DNA of 64,000 bases from Ruegeria sediminis (GCF_005938215.1 NZ_VCPD01000003.1:248001-312000); one strand, 5' to 3'. Shown: positions 43,864-51,989, numbered from the stretch's first letter. Numbers and translations are program-made. The notes: generated by a model from the letters alone, not told the origin.

Positions 43864-45750
43864 TCAGCCGATCAGGGCGTTGTCGTCGCGTTTGATGGCG
43901 ATTATCGCGGAGCGCGGGGTGCCGCCGTCGGGCCAGTTGCTGCCGGGGTGCTGGATGCCGACGAACATGGTGCGCAGGTCGCTGGACCATGCGAGGCCGG
44001 TCACTTCGCAGCCGTTGGGGCCGGTCATGAAGCGCACGATCTCGCCGGTGACCGGGTCGCCGACCAGCATCTGGTTGTTGCCGTTTCCGGCGAAGTCGCC
44101 CTGGTTTTCGTCGTCGCCGTCGGTCTGGATCCAGACCAGGCCGGTCGAGTCGATGGCCATGCCGTCGGGCGAGTTGAACAGGTTGCCCTCGTTCATGTTG
44201 TCCGAACCGGCATAGGCGTCGGCGTGGACGGTCGGGTTGCCGGCCATGACGTAGAGATCCCAGTCGAAGTCGTCGGCGGCGTGATCCTCGTCCGCGGGGC
44301 GCCAGCGCACGATCTGGCCGTAGCGGTTGGTGTCGCGCGGGTTGGGGCCGTTGGCCGAGGTGTCGTCGCCGCCGGCATTCGGCTTGACGCCGCGGTTCTT
44401 GTTGTTGGTCAGGCAGCAATAGGCCTCGGCCGCCACGGGGCTGGCGGCGACCCATTCGGGACGGTCCATGGTGGTGCCGCCCGCCTTTGACGCGGCCATG
44501 CGGGTGAAGATCAGGATCTCGGCCGCTTCCATGCCGGTCGTTTCCGGGGTCAGCGGCAGCCACTGGCCGGTCAGGTCGTCGTTGAACCGGGCGACGTATA
44601 GCGTGCCGTCGTTCAGCAGGCCTTCGGTTTCGGCGCCGGGCTGGTAGGTGCCGTTCGAGACGAACTTGTAGAGGTACTCGCCGCGCTCGTCGTCGCCCAT
44701 GTAGACGACCACGCGGCCATCCCTGGCCAGCACGACCTCGGCATTCTCGTGCTTGAAGCGGCCGAGGCCCGTGTGCTTGACCGGGGTGCTTTGCGGATCG
44801 GTCGGGTCGATCTCGACGATCCAGCCGGCGCGGTGCGGTTCGTTCGGGTTCTTCGAGGTGTCGAAGCGCGGATCGAAGCCTTCGTAGCCGTTCCAGCTTT
44901 TGGCCTTGATGCCGTAACGCGCGAAGCCCGCGGCGACCTTTTCGTCATGGCTGGCGGCCTCGTCGGTCGAGCCGAAGTAGCCGTTGAAGTTTTCTTCGCA
45001 GGTCAGGTAGGTGCCCCAGGGCGTCTTGCCGGAGCCGCAGTTGTTGAACGTGCCCAGCGACGAGGTGCCGGTCGGGTCGGCCTCGGTCCTGAGCAGGTCG
45101 TGGCCGGCGGCGGGGCCGACGATCTTCATCGGCGTGTTGTGGTGGATGCGGCGGTTGAACGGGCTGTCCTTGACCACGTTCCAGCCATCGGGGCCTTCGG
45201 CGATCTCCATGACGGTGACGCCCTGGATGTTCTGCAGCTTGAGAACGTCATCGGCGCTGACCGGCTTGCCGTCCTGCGACGCGGGCAGGTTGATGTCTTC
45301 GTTGGGGTATTCGTGGTTGACGGCGATCAGCTGGCGGCCCTGGAACGAGAAGGTTTCCATGCCGTCGGTGTTTTCGCCGAACACCTTGTCCGAGTTTTCC
45401 ACCGGGCCGCCATCGGTGATGTCATAGCCGTCGGCCTCGGAGAACAGCGGGTCGCCCCAGCGCATCAGAACCTTCCAGCCGTAGCCTTCGGGCACGTGCA
45501 CGGTGCCGTCGGTCTGGGCCGCAATCGGGGTGAAGGCGAAACGCGAGGTTTCCATCGCCCGCGCCGATGCCGCCCCCAGAAGGCCGGCGCCCATCGCCGC
45601 CGCGCCGGAACCGAAGGCCAGAACGCCCCCCAGGAAACCGCGGCGCGAAATGGCGCTTTCGACGACCCGGTCAAAGTCGTTTTCTTCGGGGCGGGGGAAG
45701 TGCAGTTCGTCCCAGTCGTCGGCGGACAGCCTGCGATCAGCGTCTTGCAT
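43864..45750 (-). CDS. phoX: PhoX/DUF839 family phosphatase-like protein, TAT-exported
   Basis: A 628-residue protein with a twin-arginine signal near residues 35-70 (SRRGFLGGVLAFGSGAAAMG). The mature part carries the PhoX/DUF839 pattern: HNTPMKIVGPAAGHDLLRT, NNCGSGKTPWGTYLTCEENF, GRFKHENAEVVLARDGRVVVYMG and AYCCLTNNK. PhoX is a calcium/iron alkaline phosphatase that frees phosphate from organic esters. A Pho box lies 55 bp upstream, in line with phosphate-starvation control. The ATG at 45750 follows AGGAGAACCAA. Confidence 0.88.
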   Translation of the reverse strand: MQDADRRLSADDWDELHFPRPEENDFDRVVESAISRRGFLGGVLAFGSGAAAMGAGLLGAASARAMETSRFAFTPIAAQTDGTVHVPEGYGWKVLMRWGDPLFSEADGYDITDGGPVENSDKVFGENTDGMETFSFQGRQLIAVNHEYPNEDINLPASQDGKPVSADDVLKLQNIQGVTVMEIAEGPDGWNVVKDSPFNRRIHHNTPMKIVGPAAGHDLLRTEADPTGTSSLGTFNNCGSGKTPWGTYLTCEENFNGYFGSTDEAASHDEKVAAGFARYGIKAKSWNGYEGFDPRFDTSKNPNEPHRAGWIVEIDPTDPQSTPVKHTGLGRFKHENAEVVLARDGRVVVYMGDDERGEYLYKFVSNGTYQPGAETEGLLNDGTLYVARFNDDLTGQWLPLTPETTGMEAAEILIFTRMAASKAGGTTMDRPEWVAASPVAAEAYCCLTNNKNRGVKPNAGGDDTSANGPNPRDTNRYGQIVRWRPADEDHAADDFDWDLYVMAGNPTVHADAYAGSDNMNEGNLFNSPDGMAIDSTGLVWIQTDGDDENQGDFAGNGNNQMLVGDPVTGEIVRFMTGPNGCEVTGLAWSSDLRTMFVGIQHPGSNWPDGGTPRSAIIAIKRDDNALIG

Positions 45751-45804
45751 TTGGTTCTCCTGGTCGTTGGAGGTTGCAGTATGGCGCGGGTTTAGACCTG
45801 GAGT

Positions 45805-45822
45805 GTTACAGTTAGTTGACAA
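45805..45822 (-). promoter_or_regulatory. Pho box upstream of phoX
   Basis: On the minus strand the sequence is TTGTCAACTAACTGTAAC: two 7-bp half-sites (TTGTCAA, CTGTAAC) separated by 4 bp. This is the spacing and base pattern of PhoB binding sites (CTGTCAT-N4-CTGTCAT). TCTAAA about 8-9 bp further on is a plausible -10 element. The site is 55 bp upstream of the phoX ATG. Confidence 0.72.
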
Positions 45823-45886
45823 CTTCACCGAAGTCGGGCCCGCGGACCAGAAAATCCGCAGGATCCCGAATTGCACGTGCCGGGGA

Positions 45887-47530
45887 TCAGGCGGCCTGCG
45901 CCTTGCTGCGGCAATAGCACGAGGCGTGGATCGGCACCGTGGCCCGCGCCGCCGCCTGATCGAGCTGCAGCTTGATGTGAAGGGCCTCGGTCTTTTCGCC
46001 CCTGCGCACAAGGCATTCGTGCAGGCCGTGCAAGCTCCAGATGTTGCGCGGATGCTGGCAGGCCCTTGCGAGCGTGTTGTCGAGGCCCAGATCGGCGCGG
46101 TAGACCGCCTCGGCCTCGTCGAACCGCCCGTCCTCCATCAGCAGCGCGCCCAGGGCGTGGCGGGTCGGCTGCATCCAGCCCCAAGGTTCGTCATAGATCA
46201 GGCTGTCGTCGAGTTCGACCGAACGGCGCAGATGCGCCAGGCCGCCCTCGCGGTCGCCGGACTTGAAGTCGATCTCGCCGTCCATCATCGCCTCGCCGAT
46301 CATCAGCACGTTTTCGGCGGTGTTGTTGAAGACCAGGCGGCTTTCGGGAACGTCCTTGCGGGCCTGGACCGCCACGTCGCGCTCGGCCCTGGCCTCGGCC
46401 ATCCGGCCCAGATTCGCCAGCGCCACCGCGCGGGCCTGGTGCATGGCGGCGGTGGTGTAGCTGTAAAGCTCGCGGTCGCCGGGAAACGGCTCGTCGAGGA
46501 TCTCCTGCCACATGCCGAAGCGCACCATGACGTGGATCTTCTTGCCGTAGAAGGATTCGAAGAGGTCCGGGAAGAAGCGGATGACGTTGTCGGGCAGCAT
46601 CCGCATCAGTTCCTCGGACGCGGCGAGCGCCTTTTCCGGCTGGCCGAGGAACATGGCGCCGTAAGCCTCGAAATGGACGTTGTGGACGCGGTAGACGGTG
46701 TAGAAGTTCTCGCCCCCCGCCACGGCCTCGTATTTCTTGTCCACCTCGGCGGCGCGGCGGTTGCGCGAGACCACGTTCTGATAATCGCCGCACAGCACGT
46801 CGATATGGGTGGCCATGTGCAGCAGATGCCCGCTGTCGGGGACCAGTTCCAGCAGCCGGTCGCCGTGCCGCAGCGCCTTTTCGGGGGTGGGCGACATCTC
46901 CATCAGGTGGATGTACATGTGCAGAAGGCCGGGGTGGTCCCAGGCGCCGGGCAGGGTGTCGATCGCGGTTTCCAGCACGGCCTGCGCCTCGGCCGTCGAG
47001 GCGCCTTCGGCGGGTTGGCCCCTGGGCAGATCCCACAGCAGCCAGGGGGTGCGGTTCATCAGTGCCTCGGCGAAGATGCAGGCGACATCGAGATCGTCCT
47101 TGTGATCGGCGTAGACCTTGCGCATCGAATCCGAAAAGGAATCGTTCCACGGGCCGTAGTCCTCGATCCCGGGATCTGTCGGAAAGCGGTGGGCGAGGGC
47201 GTCGATCAGGGCCGCTTCGAGCGGGGTCACCGCGTCGCGCAGCGCCAGGGCGGATTCGATCGCCCGGTGGGCGCGTTTCAGGGTCTCCACCCGTTCTTCG
47301 GGCTCGAAGAATTCCCACGGCTTGTTGTAGTTGGGGCCGATCGCATGGGCGACGCCCCAATGCGCCATCCCGCAGTCGGGGTCCAGTTGACGCGCCTTTT
47401 CGAAACAGTCGGCGGCGGCCTCGTGGTTGTAGCCGTAAAGCCAGATCAGGCCCTGGTCGAACTGGTGCTTCGCTTCGGGCGAGGAGATGGTGATGTCGCG
47501 GCGGTAGGTGCCCAGATTGAACTCTGTCAT
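45887..47530 (-). CDS. TPR-repeat protein, cytoplasmic
   Basis: A 547-residue helical-repeat protein without a signal peptide. It opens with RDITISSPEAKHQFDQGLIWLYGYNHEA followed by repeats rich in His and Trp (CGMAHWGVAHAIGPNYNK; LLHMYIHLMEMSPTPEKALR; HLLHMATHIDVLCGDYQ). The conserved HW/HM pairs recall the family of TPR proteins seen beside hydrolases in marine bacteria. Function unknown. It ends 136 bp before the phoX gene's start on the same strand, and the Pho box lies in that gap, so phoX has its own promoter. Confidence 0.82.
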   Translation of the reverse strand: MTEFNLGTYRRDITISSPEAKHQFDQGLIWLYGYNHEAAADCFEKARQLDPDCGMAHWGVAHAIGPNYNKPWEFFEPEERVETLKRAHRAIESALALRDAVTPLEAALIDALAHRFPTDPGIEDYGPWNDSFSDSMRKVYADHKDDLDVACIFAEALMNRTPWLLWDLPRGQPAEGASTAEAQAVLETAIDTLPGAWDHPGLLHMYIHLMEMSPTPEKALRHGDRLLELVPDSGHLLHMATHIDVLCGDYQNVVSRNRRAAEVDKKYEAVAGGENFYTVYRVHNVHFEAYGAMFLGQPEKALAASEELMRMLPDNVIRFFPDLFESFYGKKIHVMVRFGMWQEILDEPFPGDRELYSYTTAAMHQARAVALANLGRMAEARAERDVAVQARKDVPESRLVFNNTAENVLMIGEAMMDGEIDFKSGDREGGLAHLRRSVELDDSLIYDEPWGWMQPTRHALGALLMEDGRFDEAEAVYRADLGLDNTLARACQHPRNIWSLHGLHECLVRRGEKTEALHIKLQLDQAAARATVPIHASCYCRSKAQAA

Positions 47531-47672
47531 CGTGAGGTTCCCCCTTTCGTGAGCCGACCATCGCAGGCGCGGGCAGATGCGCGGCGTTCTTTCGGTCGGG
47601 CGCAGGATACCACAAATCCGGCGGTTTCGGGGCGGCTGGCCAACCTTGCGGAACATCGGCGGCAGAACCGGC

Positions 47673-47701
47673 TTGACGTCGTAAATCCGATGGATTAGGT
47701 C
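47673..47701 (+). promoter_or_regulatory. Promoter of the interrupted tRNA-Gly
   Basis: TTGACG, 17 bp, then TAGGTC gives a reasonable sigma-70 promoter. The predicted transcription start lies about 7 bp before the first base of the tRNA fragment. With the tRNA broken, transcription would run on toward the integrase gene. Confidence 0.5.
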
Positions 47702-47714
47702 ACGGTTCTGCTGA

Positions 47715-47752
47715 GCGGGCGTTGTGTAGTGGTAAGACCTTAGCCTTCCAAG
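47715..47752 (+). pseudogene. 5' fragment of tRNA-Gly(TCC), broken in the anticodon arm
   Basis: The sequence reads GCGGGCG (acceptor strand), a D-arm-like GTGTAGTGGTAAGAC, then the anticodon 5' stem TTAGC and loop CTTCCAA with anticodon TCC. The complementary 3' stem should be GCTAA but reads GCAAC, and no variable loop, GGTTCGA T-arm or CCCGC acceptor 3' strand follows. The break coincides with the start of the integrase-bearing element, so it is probably the left attachment junction. I found no 3' half elsewhere in the window. Confidence 0.72.
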
Positions 47753-47860
47753 CAACGTTTTTAGATTTCCCTGACATTCCTGTGGTTGCCAAGTCATTCA
47801 CTTTATGTAAGAAAATTGTGCACGGTCATTCCTGCTGTTTCCGTGTGTTTCAATCCAAGT

Positions 47861-47880
47861 CCGACAAAAAGCCGACAAAA
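47861..47880 (+). repeat. CCGACAAAA direct repeat at the integrase start
   Basis: CCGACAAAA occurs twice, at 47861-47869 and 47872-47880, with an 11-bp period (one helical turn), the second copy touching the ATG. It could be an arm-type binding site for the integrase or an autoregulatory site. There is no good Shine-Dalgarno sequence in this place. Confidence 0.45.
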
Positions 47881-48974
47881 TGCCAAGGCTCACAGAGACC
47901 TTCGCCCGCAAGGTTCCGCAGACAAAATCGGGGACCAGCAAACATTGGGACAATGAGGTCAGAGGCCTCGTCCTCTTCGTCGGGAAGCGGTCCAAGACCT
48001 GGTATTTCCAGAAAGACGTGGGCGGGCAAACGCGGCGTATTCTGATCGGACGGTTTCCGACGATCTCAGCTGATGTCGCCCGCCAAACAGCCATGGGCTT
48101 TGCCCTGGAATGGGGCAGGGGTGCCGGCAAGAATCTCCAAATTGGCGCGCCCACTTTGAAGGAAGCGCTGGAGGTCTATTTGGCGCGCCCTAAGCTCCGA
48201 TCCGATACGCATAAGCTGACTATGCGACAGCAGTTCGAGCTTCATCTCAAGGATTGGTTACGCCTGCCTCTCGATGAAATCACCAAATCGATGGTCGTGG
48301 AACGGCACAGGTCACTTGCCGCGACCCCATCGGCGGCCAACCATCTTTTGAAGTACTTTCGTACGGTCTGGAACCATGCTCGTCGTGTGCATGAACTGCC
48401 GGAATCTCCGACGATGGCAATCGAGTGGTTTGAAGAGCAGCCGAAGGGGACGATCATCGAGGATCTGAAGGAATGGCGCCGCGAAGTGGACAACCTCCAC
48501 AACCCGATCCACAAGGTCTTCTACGAGTTGATCCTGTTCACGGGCTTTCGCAAGACCGAAGCCCTGACGCTGGAATGGAAGAATGTTCGCGAGGATCACA
48601 TTCACCTTCCCGTGACCAAGAACGGGCGCAGTTTCGATTTTCCGATCACGCAGATTCACCATGAAATCCTGGCGCCGGTTCGAGGCCTGAGCCGTCAGTG
48701 GGTGTTTCCAACGCCCAAGTCATTGACGGGCCACATCACTGGCCCGGAAAAGATCACCTGGTCTCCGCACGCGCATCGGCGCACCTTTGCGACGGTGGCC
48801 ATGGAGGCGGGAATTCTGGAAGAGGTTGTTGGCCGCTTGCTGAACCACACACCTTTGTCCATAACAGGTCAACGGTATGTGAAACCCAGTCTGGATGCCC
48901 TGCGCCCGTCGATGGAGACGACCTGCAGGGAAATCCAAGACCGAATAGAATCTGTAAAGAACAATGAACGCTGA
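47880..48974 (+). CDS. int: Tyrosine recombinase (integrase)
   Basis: A 364-residue site-specific recombinase. An N-terminal arm-binding region (residues 1-90, GLVLFVGKRSKTWYFQKDVGG; DUF4102-like) precedes a SAM-like core-binding domain. The C-terminal catalytic set is complete: R224 (TGFRKTEAL), K247, H297 and R300 (SPHAHRRTF), H323 (LLNH) and Y333 (GQRYVKP). It lies 125 bp after the broken tRNA-Gly, as expected for an int gene next to its attachment site. Its codons are less GC-biased than the core genes to the left. Confidence 0.93.
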   Translation: MPRLTETFARKVPQTKSGTSKHWDNEVRGLVLFVGKRSKTWYFQKDVGGQTRRILIGRFPTISADVARQTAMGFALEWGRGAGKNLQIGAPTLKEALEVYLARPKLRSDTHKLTMRQQFELHLKDWLRLPLDEITKSMVVERHRSLAATPSAANHLLKYFRTVWNHARRVHELPESPTMAIEWFEEQPKGTIIEDLKEWRREVDNLHNPIHKVFYELILFTGFRKTEALTLEWKNVREDHIHLPVTKNGRSFDFPITQIHHEILAPVRGLSRQWVFPTPKSLTGHITGPEKITWSPHAHRRTFATVAMEAGILEEVVGRLLNHTPLSITGQRYVKPSLDALRPSMETTCREIQDRIESVKNNER

Positions 48975-48991
48975 TACTGCGCGCTCGAAGG

Positions 48992-49705
48992 ATGGGTGAG
49001 ATGCAGAAATCTATGGAAGAACATCAAGAAGAATATCGCAGACAGTATCGCGCCGTACGGCCTATACTAGAAAAGCACTTTGCTTCGGTTGATCCGCAAC
49101 GCATTCCGGGCATCATTCAACTCTTCCTAGCCGAAAAAGAAGTCGCTCTGTACGAGAGTTGGAATCGTGATCAACAGAAAAATCACCTGTCGCGCCTGCG
49201 TGCCCAGCTTCGGCTGGCTGCGGAGAGCCTGTCCAATATCCACCCGGGCGTTTTGGTTGAGGTCGAGGCGAACCTGACTTTGCCACTTGAGGTCTTGAAC
49301 GGAACCTACGACCGCAAAACTTGCGCGGAAGAGGTGTTTGAACGGGCTCCCAGTTTCGCCGAGGTTGATACCGCCAAGCAAGTGTTTCGTGGCTTGATGT
49401 CCTTTTCGGAGAATATCGACAAGGCGATAAAATACACACAGGACGAATTGCCCGTTGGTATCGCGACCGGGAATCGGAACATTGGCGCCTGGAAGGTTGT
49501 GGAGGCCGCAGTTGAAGTGAGCCGCAGATACCCTGACAAAATGAACGTGCCCAAAAAGATGAACGGTTCGGGGCCACTGCGCCGATTGCTTGTCGATCTT
49601 TTCGATCTCTACAACATCAATGCAAACGTGGACGCTGCGTTCAACGGTTGGGTCGAACATATAGATAGAAATCGTGAATTTTTGGATTTGCTACCCATAG
49701 ATTAA
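48992..49705 (+). CDS. Hypothetical 237-aa element protein
   Basis: A mainly alpha-helical, soluble protein starting with a charged stretch (EEHQEEYRRQYRAVRPILEK). It has no signal peptide, membrane segment, zinc motif or nucleotide-binding loop. Moderate GC content matches the integrase. It sits 17 bp after int, so both are probably one transcript. I do not recognise it. Its place in the cargo slot between integrase and HTH protein makes it a candidate for an element-specific or immunity function. Confidence 0.65.
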   Translation: MGEMQKSMEEHQEEYRRQYRAVRPILEKHFASVDPQRIPGIIQLFLAEKEVALYESWNRDQQKNHLSRLRAQLRLAAESLSNIHPGVLVEVEANLTLPLEVLNGTYDRKTCAEEVFERAPSFAEVDTAKQVFRGLMSFSENIDKAIKYTQDELPVGIATGNRNIGAWKVVEAAVEVSRRYPDKMNVPKKMNGSGPLRRLLVDLFDLYNINANVDAAFNGWVEHIDRNREFLDLLPID

Positions 49706-49707
49706 CA

Positions 49708-49732
49708 TCACGAAAACCCCCCATTTTGGTGA
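49708..49732. other. Imperfect hairpin between element genes
   Basis: TCACGAAAA and TTTTGGTGA pair with one mismatch around a C-rich loop, just after the 237-aa gene. It could be a terminator or attenuator, with no clear U-run. Only structure supports it. Confidence 0.3.
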
Positions 49733-49757
49733 CAGGAAATCAAGGTGGAGAAAAATA

Positions 49758-49934
49758 TTGGAGCAAGTTTACCTTACCTCCAAAGAGGCAGCGAACTACA
49801 CTAACTTGAGTGAAAGCTATCTGGCAAAGCTTCGGATGTACGAGAAGGGACCCCGTTTCCTACGGGTTGGCGCTAGGGCTATTCGATACCTGAAGGCCGA
49901 TCTCGACGATTGGATGACATCTGGGTGCAGGTGA
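49758..49934 (+). CDS. 58-aa AlpA/MerR-like HTH protein (excisionase-type)
   Basis: A short gene with a TTG start behind AAGGTGGAG. The protein reads MEQVYLTSKEAANYTNLSES, then YLAKLRMYEKGPRFLRVG, and ends LKADLDDWMTSGCR. This is the winged-HTH layout of excisionase/AlpA family regulators (LTSKEAA, GPxFxRxG, Y...DLDxW). Such proteins control integrase expression or direct excision. It is followed by the DUF3987 gene after 140 bp. Confidence 0.85.
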   Translation: MEQVYLTSKEAANYTNLSESYLAKLRMYEKGPRFLRVGARAIRYLKADLDDWMTSGCR

Positions 49935-50074
49935 GCAGTGTATCGGCAAGGTGTCGTCAATGAGATCCGTTCCGATCAGCACAGAATTTCCGTAAAACTT
50001 TAACGGATCCCGCCGACTAGCACACAGAATTGTCGGGGCTTGGAAACCAGCCCATCAACATATCGCTGGAGAGA

Positions 50075-51598
50075 ATGATGCTGACTTCAGAGTTTAGCAA
50101 AGGGGAGAGCTATGTCTCCACTCCCCAAGCCGAACCCACCCCATTGTTCGGAGAACTGAGGGCCTCAGAGCCGGTTCCCTGGGATGCTTTGGGGCGTTTG
50201 GCAGAAGTGGTCAGGGCTATCTCAACGCTAACGCAAGCCCCCGAGGCGATTGCGATGCAAAGCGTTCTGATCGTTGTCAGTTTGGCCACCCAGGCACACG
50301 CGGATGCGGAGTTTCTTGTTGGGTCTGTCCCGTTGAGTTGTTTCGCACTGACCGTGGCTCAGTCAGGTGAGCGGAAATCGGCATGTGACCATCTGGCGTC
50401 AACTGCGATCGAGCGCATCGATCTGGAACGTGGTCGGAAATATCGTCTTGAAAAACGCGAATTTGAAGCGGCGAAGCTGGCATTTCAGAAGGGCAACAGG
50501 CGTAAATCGAATGATGACTTTGATGTTGTCGACGATGACCACACAGAACTGGACGCAGACCTCCCGCCTGAACCCCCAATCTATCCCGCTAGCCGGATCA
50601 GCGACCCGACCATCGAGGGGCTAATACGCCAGTTGGAAATTGGTTGGCCTTCCGTTGCCGTGATGACTGATGAAGGTGGCCAGTTCTTTGGCGGGCACAG
50701 CATGAAAAAGGAAAACGCGCTCAAAACCGCCGCAGGGTTTTCCAAGCTTTGGGATGGAGCCACACTTACCAAAAGCAGAGCATCTGCCGAACCCATCCAG
50801 CTAAGCGGCAAGCGCGTGTCGCTGCATCTGATGATCCAACCTGGCGTCGCGCAGAGTGTGGTTGGCGATCCCATAATGAAAGACCAGGGATTGCTGTCGC
50901 GGGTTCTTATCGCCTGGCCCGAAAGCAAGATCGGTTCAAGGGTAATTCGCAAAAGCGAGGCTCGCTCGGCAGAAGAGACCGAAGCCAAATCTGTTTTGGC
51001 CGCGTTCGATAAACGCATCACTGAACTCTTGAATGCGGACCTGCCAATTCATCCGGGGACACGGGCTGATTTGCAACCGAGGGTATTGGCATTGTCCGAG
51101 ATGGCGCGGAAACAGCTTGAGGACTTCTACAATCGGGTCGAGGAGGCTTCAGGAAAGGGGCGGGCATTTGAATACATGACGGGCTTCGCCGCGAAGTCGC
51201 CTGAAATGGCCGTTCGGATTGCCGGGATCCAAACCATCTTCGCTGATGAAAACGCCGCCGAGGTCACCGCCGAGGCAATGGAAAACGGCATCGGGATGAT
51301 GGAGTGGTACCTCTCAGAAATGTTGCGCATCACCGATACCGGTCGGCCGGACAAAGAACTTTGTGCAGCAGAAGAGCTGCGGTCCTGGGTTTGCGAGAAG
51401 TGGCACGAGGATTTCATCGACAAGCGCACGATGATGAAATACGGCCCTGGGCATCTGCGTGACGGCAACACCCTGACGCGCTGCATCCAAATTCTCGAGG
51501 AGCACGGTTGGCTCGTACGCGAAGCCGGAAAGCAAGTGATCGGCGGCGCCATCAGTCGTACGTATTGGCGGGTTGTTCGTTCAGGTACCACAAAATGA
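50075..51598 (+). CDS. DUF3987 (YfjI-type) replication-associated ATPase
   Basis: A 507-residue protein of the DUF3987 family found in phages, satellites and integrative elements. It has the typical ATP-binding-like loop ALTVAQSGERKSACDHLA, a charged linker (KSNDDFDVVDDDHTELDADL) and the conserved VAVMTDEGGQFFGGHSMKKEN and LLSRVLIAWPESKIGSR blocks. It is probably involved in element replication, possibly with a host primase, as no primase (toprim) domain is fused here. Two adjacent ATGs (50075, 50078) follow CTGGAGAG; a TTG at 50030 is less likely. Confidence 0.85.
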   Translation: MMLTSEFSKGESYVSTPQAEPTPLFGELRASEPVPWDALGRLAEVVRAISTLTQAPEAIAMQSVLIVVSLATQAHADAEFLVGSVPLSCFALTVAQSGERKSACDHLASTAIERIDLERGRKYRLEKREFEAAKLAFQKGNRRKSNDDFDVVDDDHTELDADLPPEPPIYPASRISDPTIEGLIRQLEIGWPSVAVMTDEGGQFFGGHSMKKENALKTAAGFSKLWDGATLTKSRASAEPIQLSGKRVSLHLMIQPGVAQSVVGDPIMKDQGLLSRVLIAWPESKIGSRVIRKSEARSAEETEAKSVLAAFDKRITELLNADLPIHPGTRADLQPRVLALSEMARKQLEDFYNRVEEASGKGRAFEYMTGFAAKSPEMAVRIAGIQTIFADENAAEVTAEAMENGIGMMEWYLSEMLRITDTGRPDKELCAAEELRSWVCEKWHEDFIDKRTMMKYGPGHLRDGNTLTRCIQILEEHGWLVREAGKQVIGGAISRTYWRVVRSGTTK

Positions 51599-51891
51599 AC
51601 CCGGCTGGTATCGCCTGCATCAGGGCATGTTTTGAAAACGCAGAAGAGATTTTTCCGGTAGGAGATCCTCGCACCAGGGAGGGGGACGGTCGGTCAACCC
51701 CATGGAGACGTTTGCCGCAAATGCCGCAATTGCCGCAGCAACAACAGCCTGCACCCAAAACTTTGACCGATTGGGAAGACGCCTTCGAGGAGCGGGCTGC
51801 CATCATGGAGTATGACGGTGGCTTGCCGCGACCATTGGCTGAGTTTCTCGCTGGGCGCTGGTGCGCGCGACGTGGAGCAAAAAGCAAATGA
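51595..51891 (+). CDS. 98-aa element protein coupled to the DUF3987 gene
   Basis: The ATG overlaps the DUF3987 stop (ATGA), indicating translational coupling. The N-terminal half is variable with a PQMPQLPQQQQPAPK linker. The C-terminal half (LTDWEDAFEERAAIMEYDGG, LPRPLAEFLAGRWCARRG) looks structured and resembles short proteins that follow DUF3987 genes in other elements. Function unknown; a replication accessory role is plausible from context. Confidence 0.65.
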   Translation: MNPAGIACIRACFENAEEIFPVGDPRTREGDGRSTPWRRLPQMPQLPQQQQPAPKTLTDWEDAFEERAAIMEYDGGLPRPLAEFLAGRWCARRGAKSK

Positions 51892-51989
51892 CCAATCAGC
51901 TCGACGTTGAGGTCGTTCTGAAAACATCAATCTTTTGGGGAGCCTACCTCGTCTCTGGCCCATTCCAGCCTAACCTAGCGGTCGGATAG
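51888..51989 (+). CDS. Possible 33-aa ORF, ATGA-coupled
   Basis: A second ATGA overlap starts a tiny frame reading MTNQLDVEVVLKTSIFWGAY and ending with VSGPFQPNLAVG. The coupling geometry repeats that of the gene before it, which favours translation, but the length is too small to judge. No similarity is recognised. Confidence 0.35.
   Translation: MTNQLDVEVVLKTSIFWGAYLVSGPFQPNLAVG

Noticed and set aside
45503..47698. 731-codon open frame opposite phoX and the TPR gene
   Set aside because: Spans two real genes and their gap on the other strand; its composition is that of shadow frames.
47753..47879. Group I intron in the tRNA-Gly anticodon loop
   Set aside because: The insertion point fits, but the space before the integrase is far too short, and no 3' exon follows.
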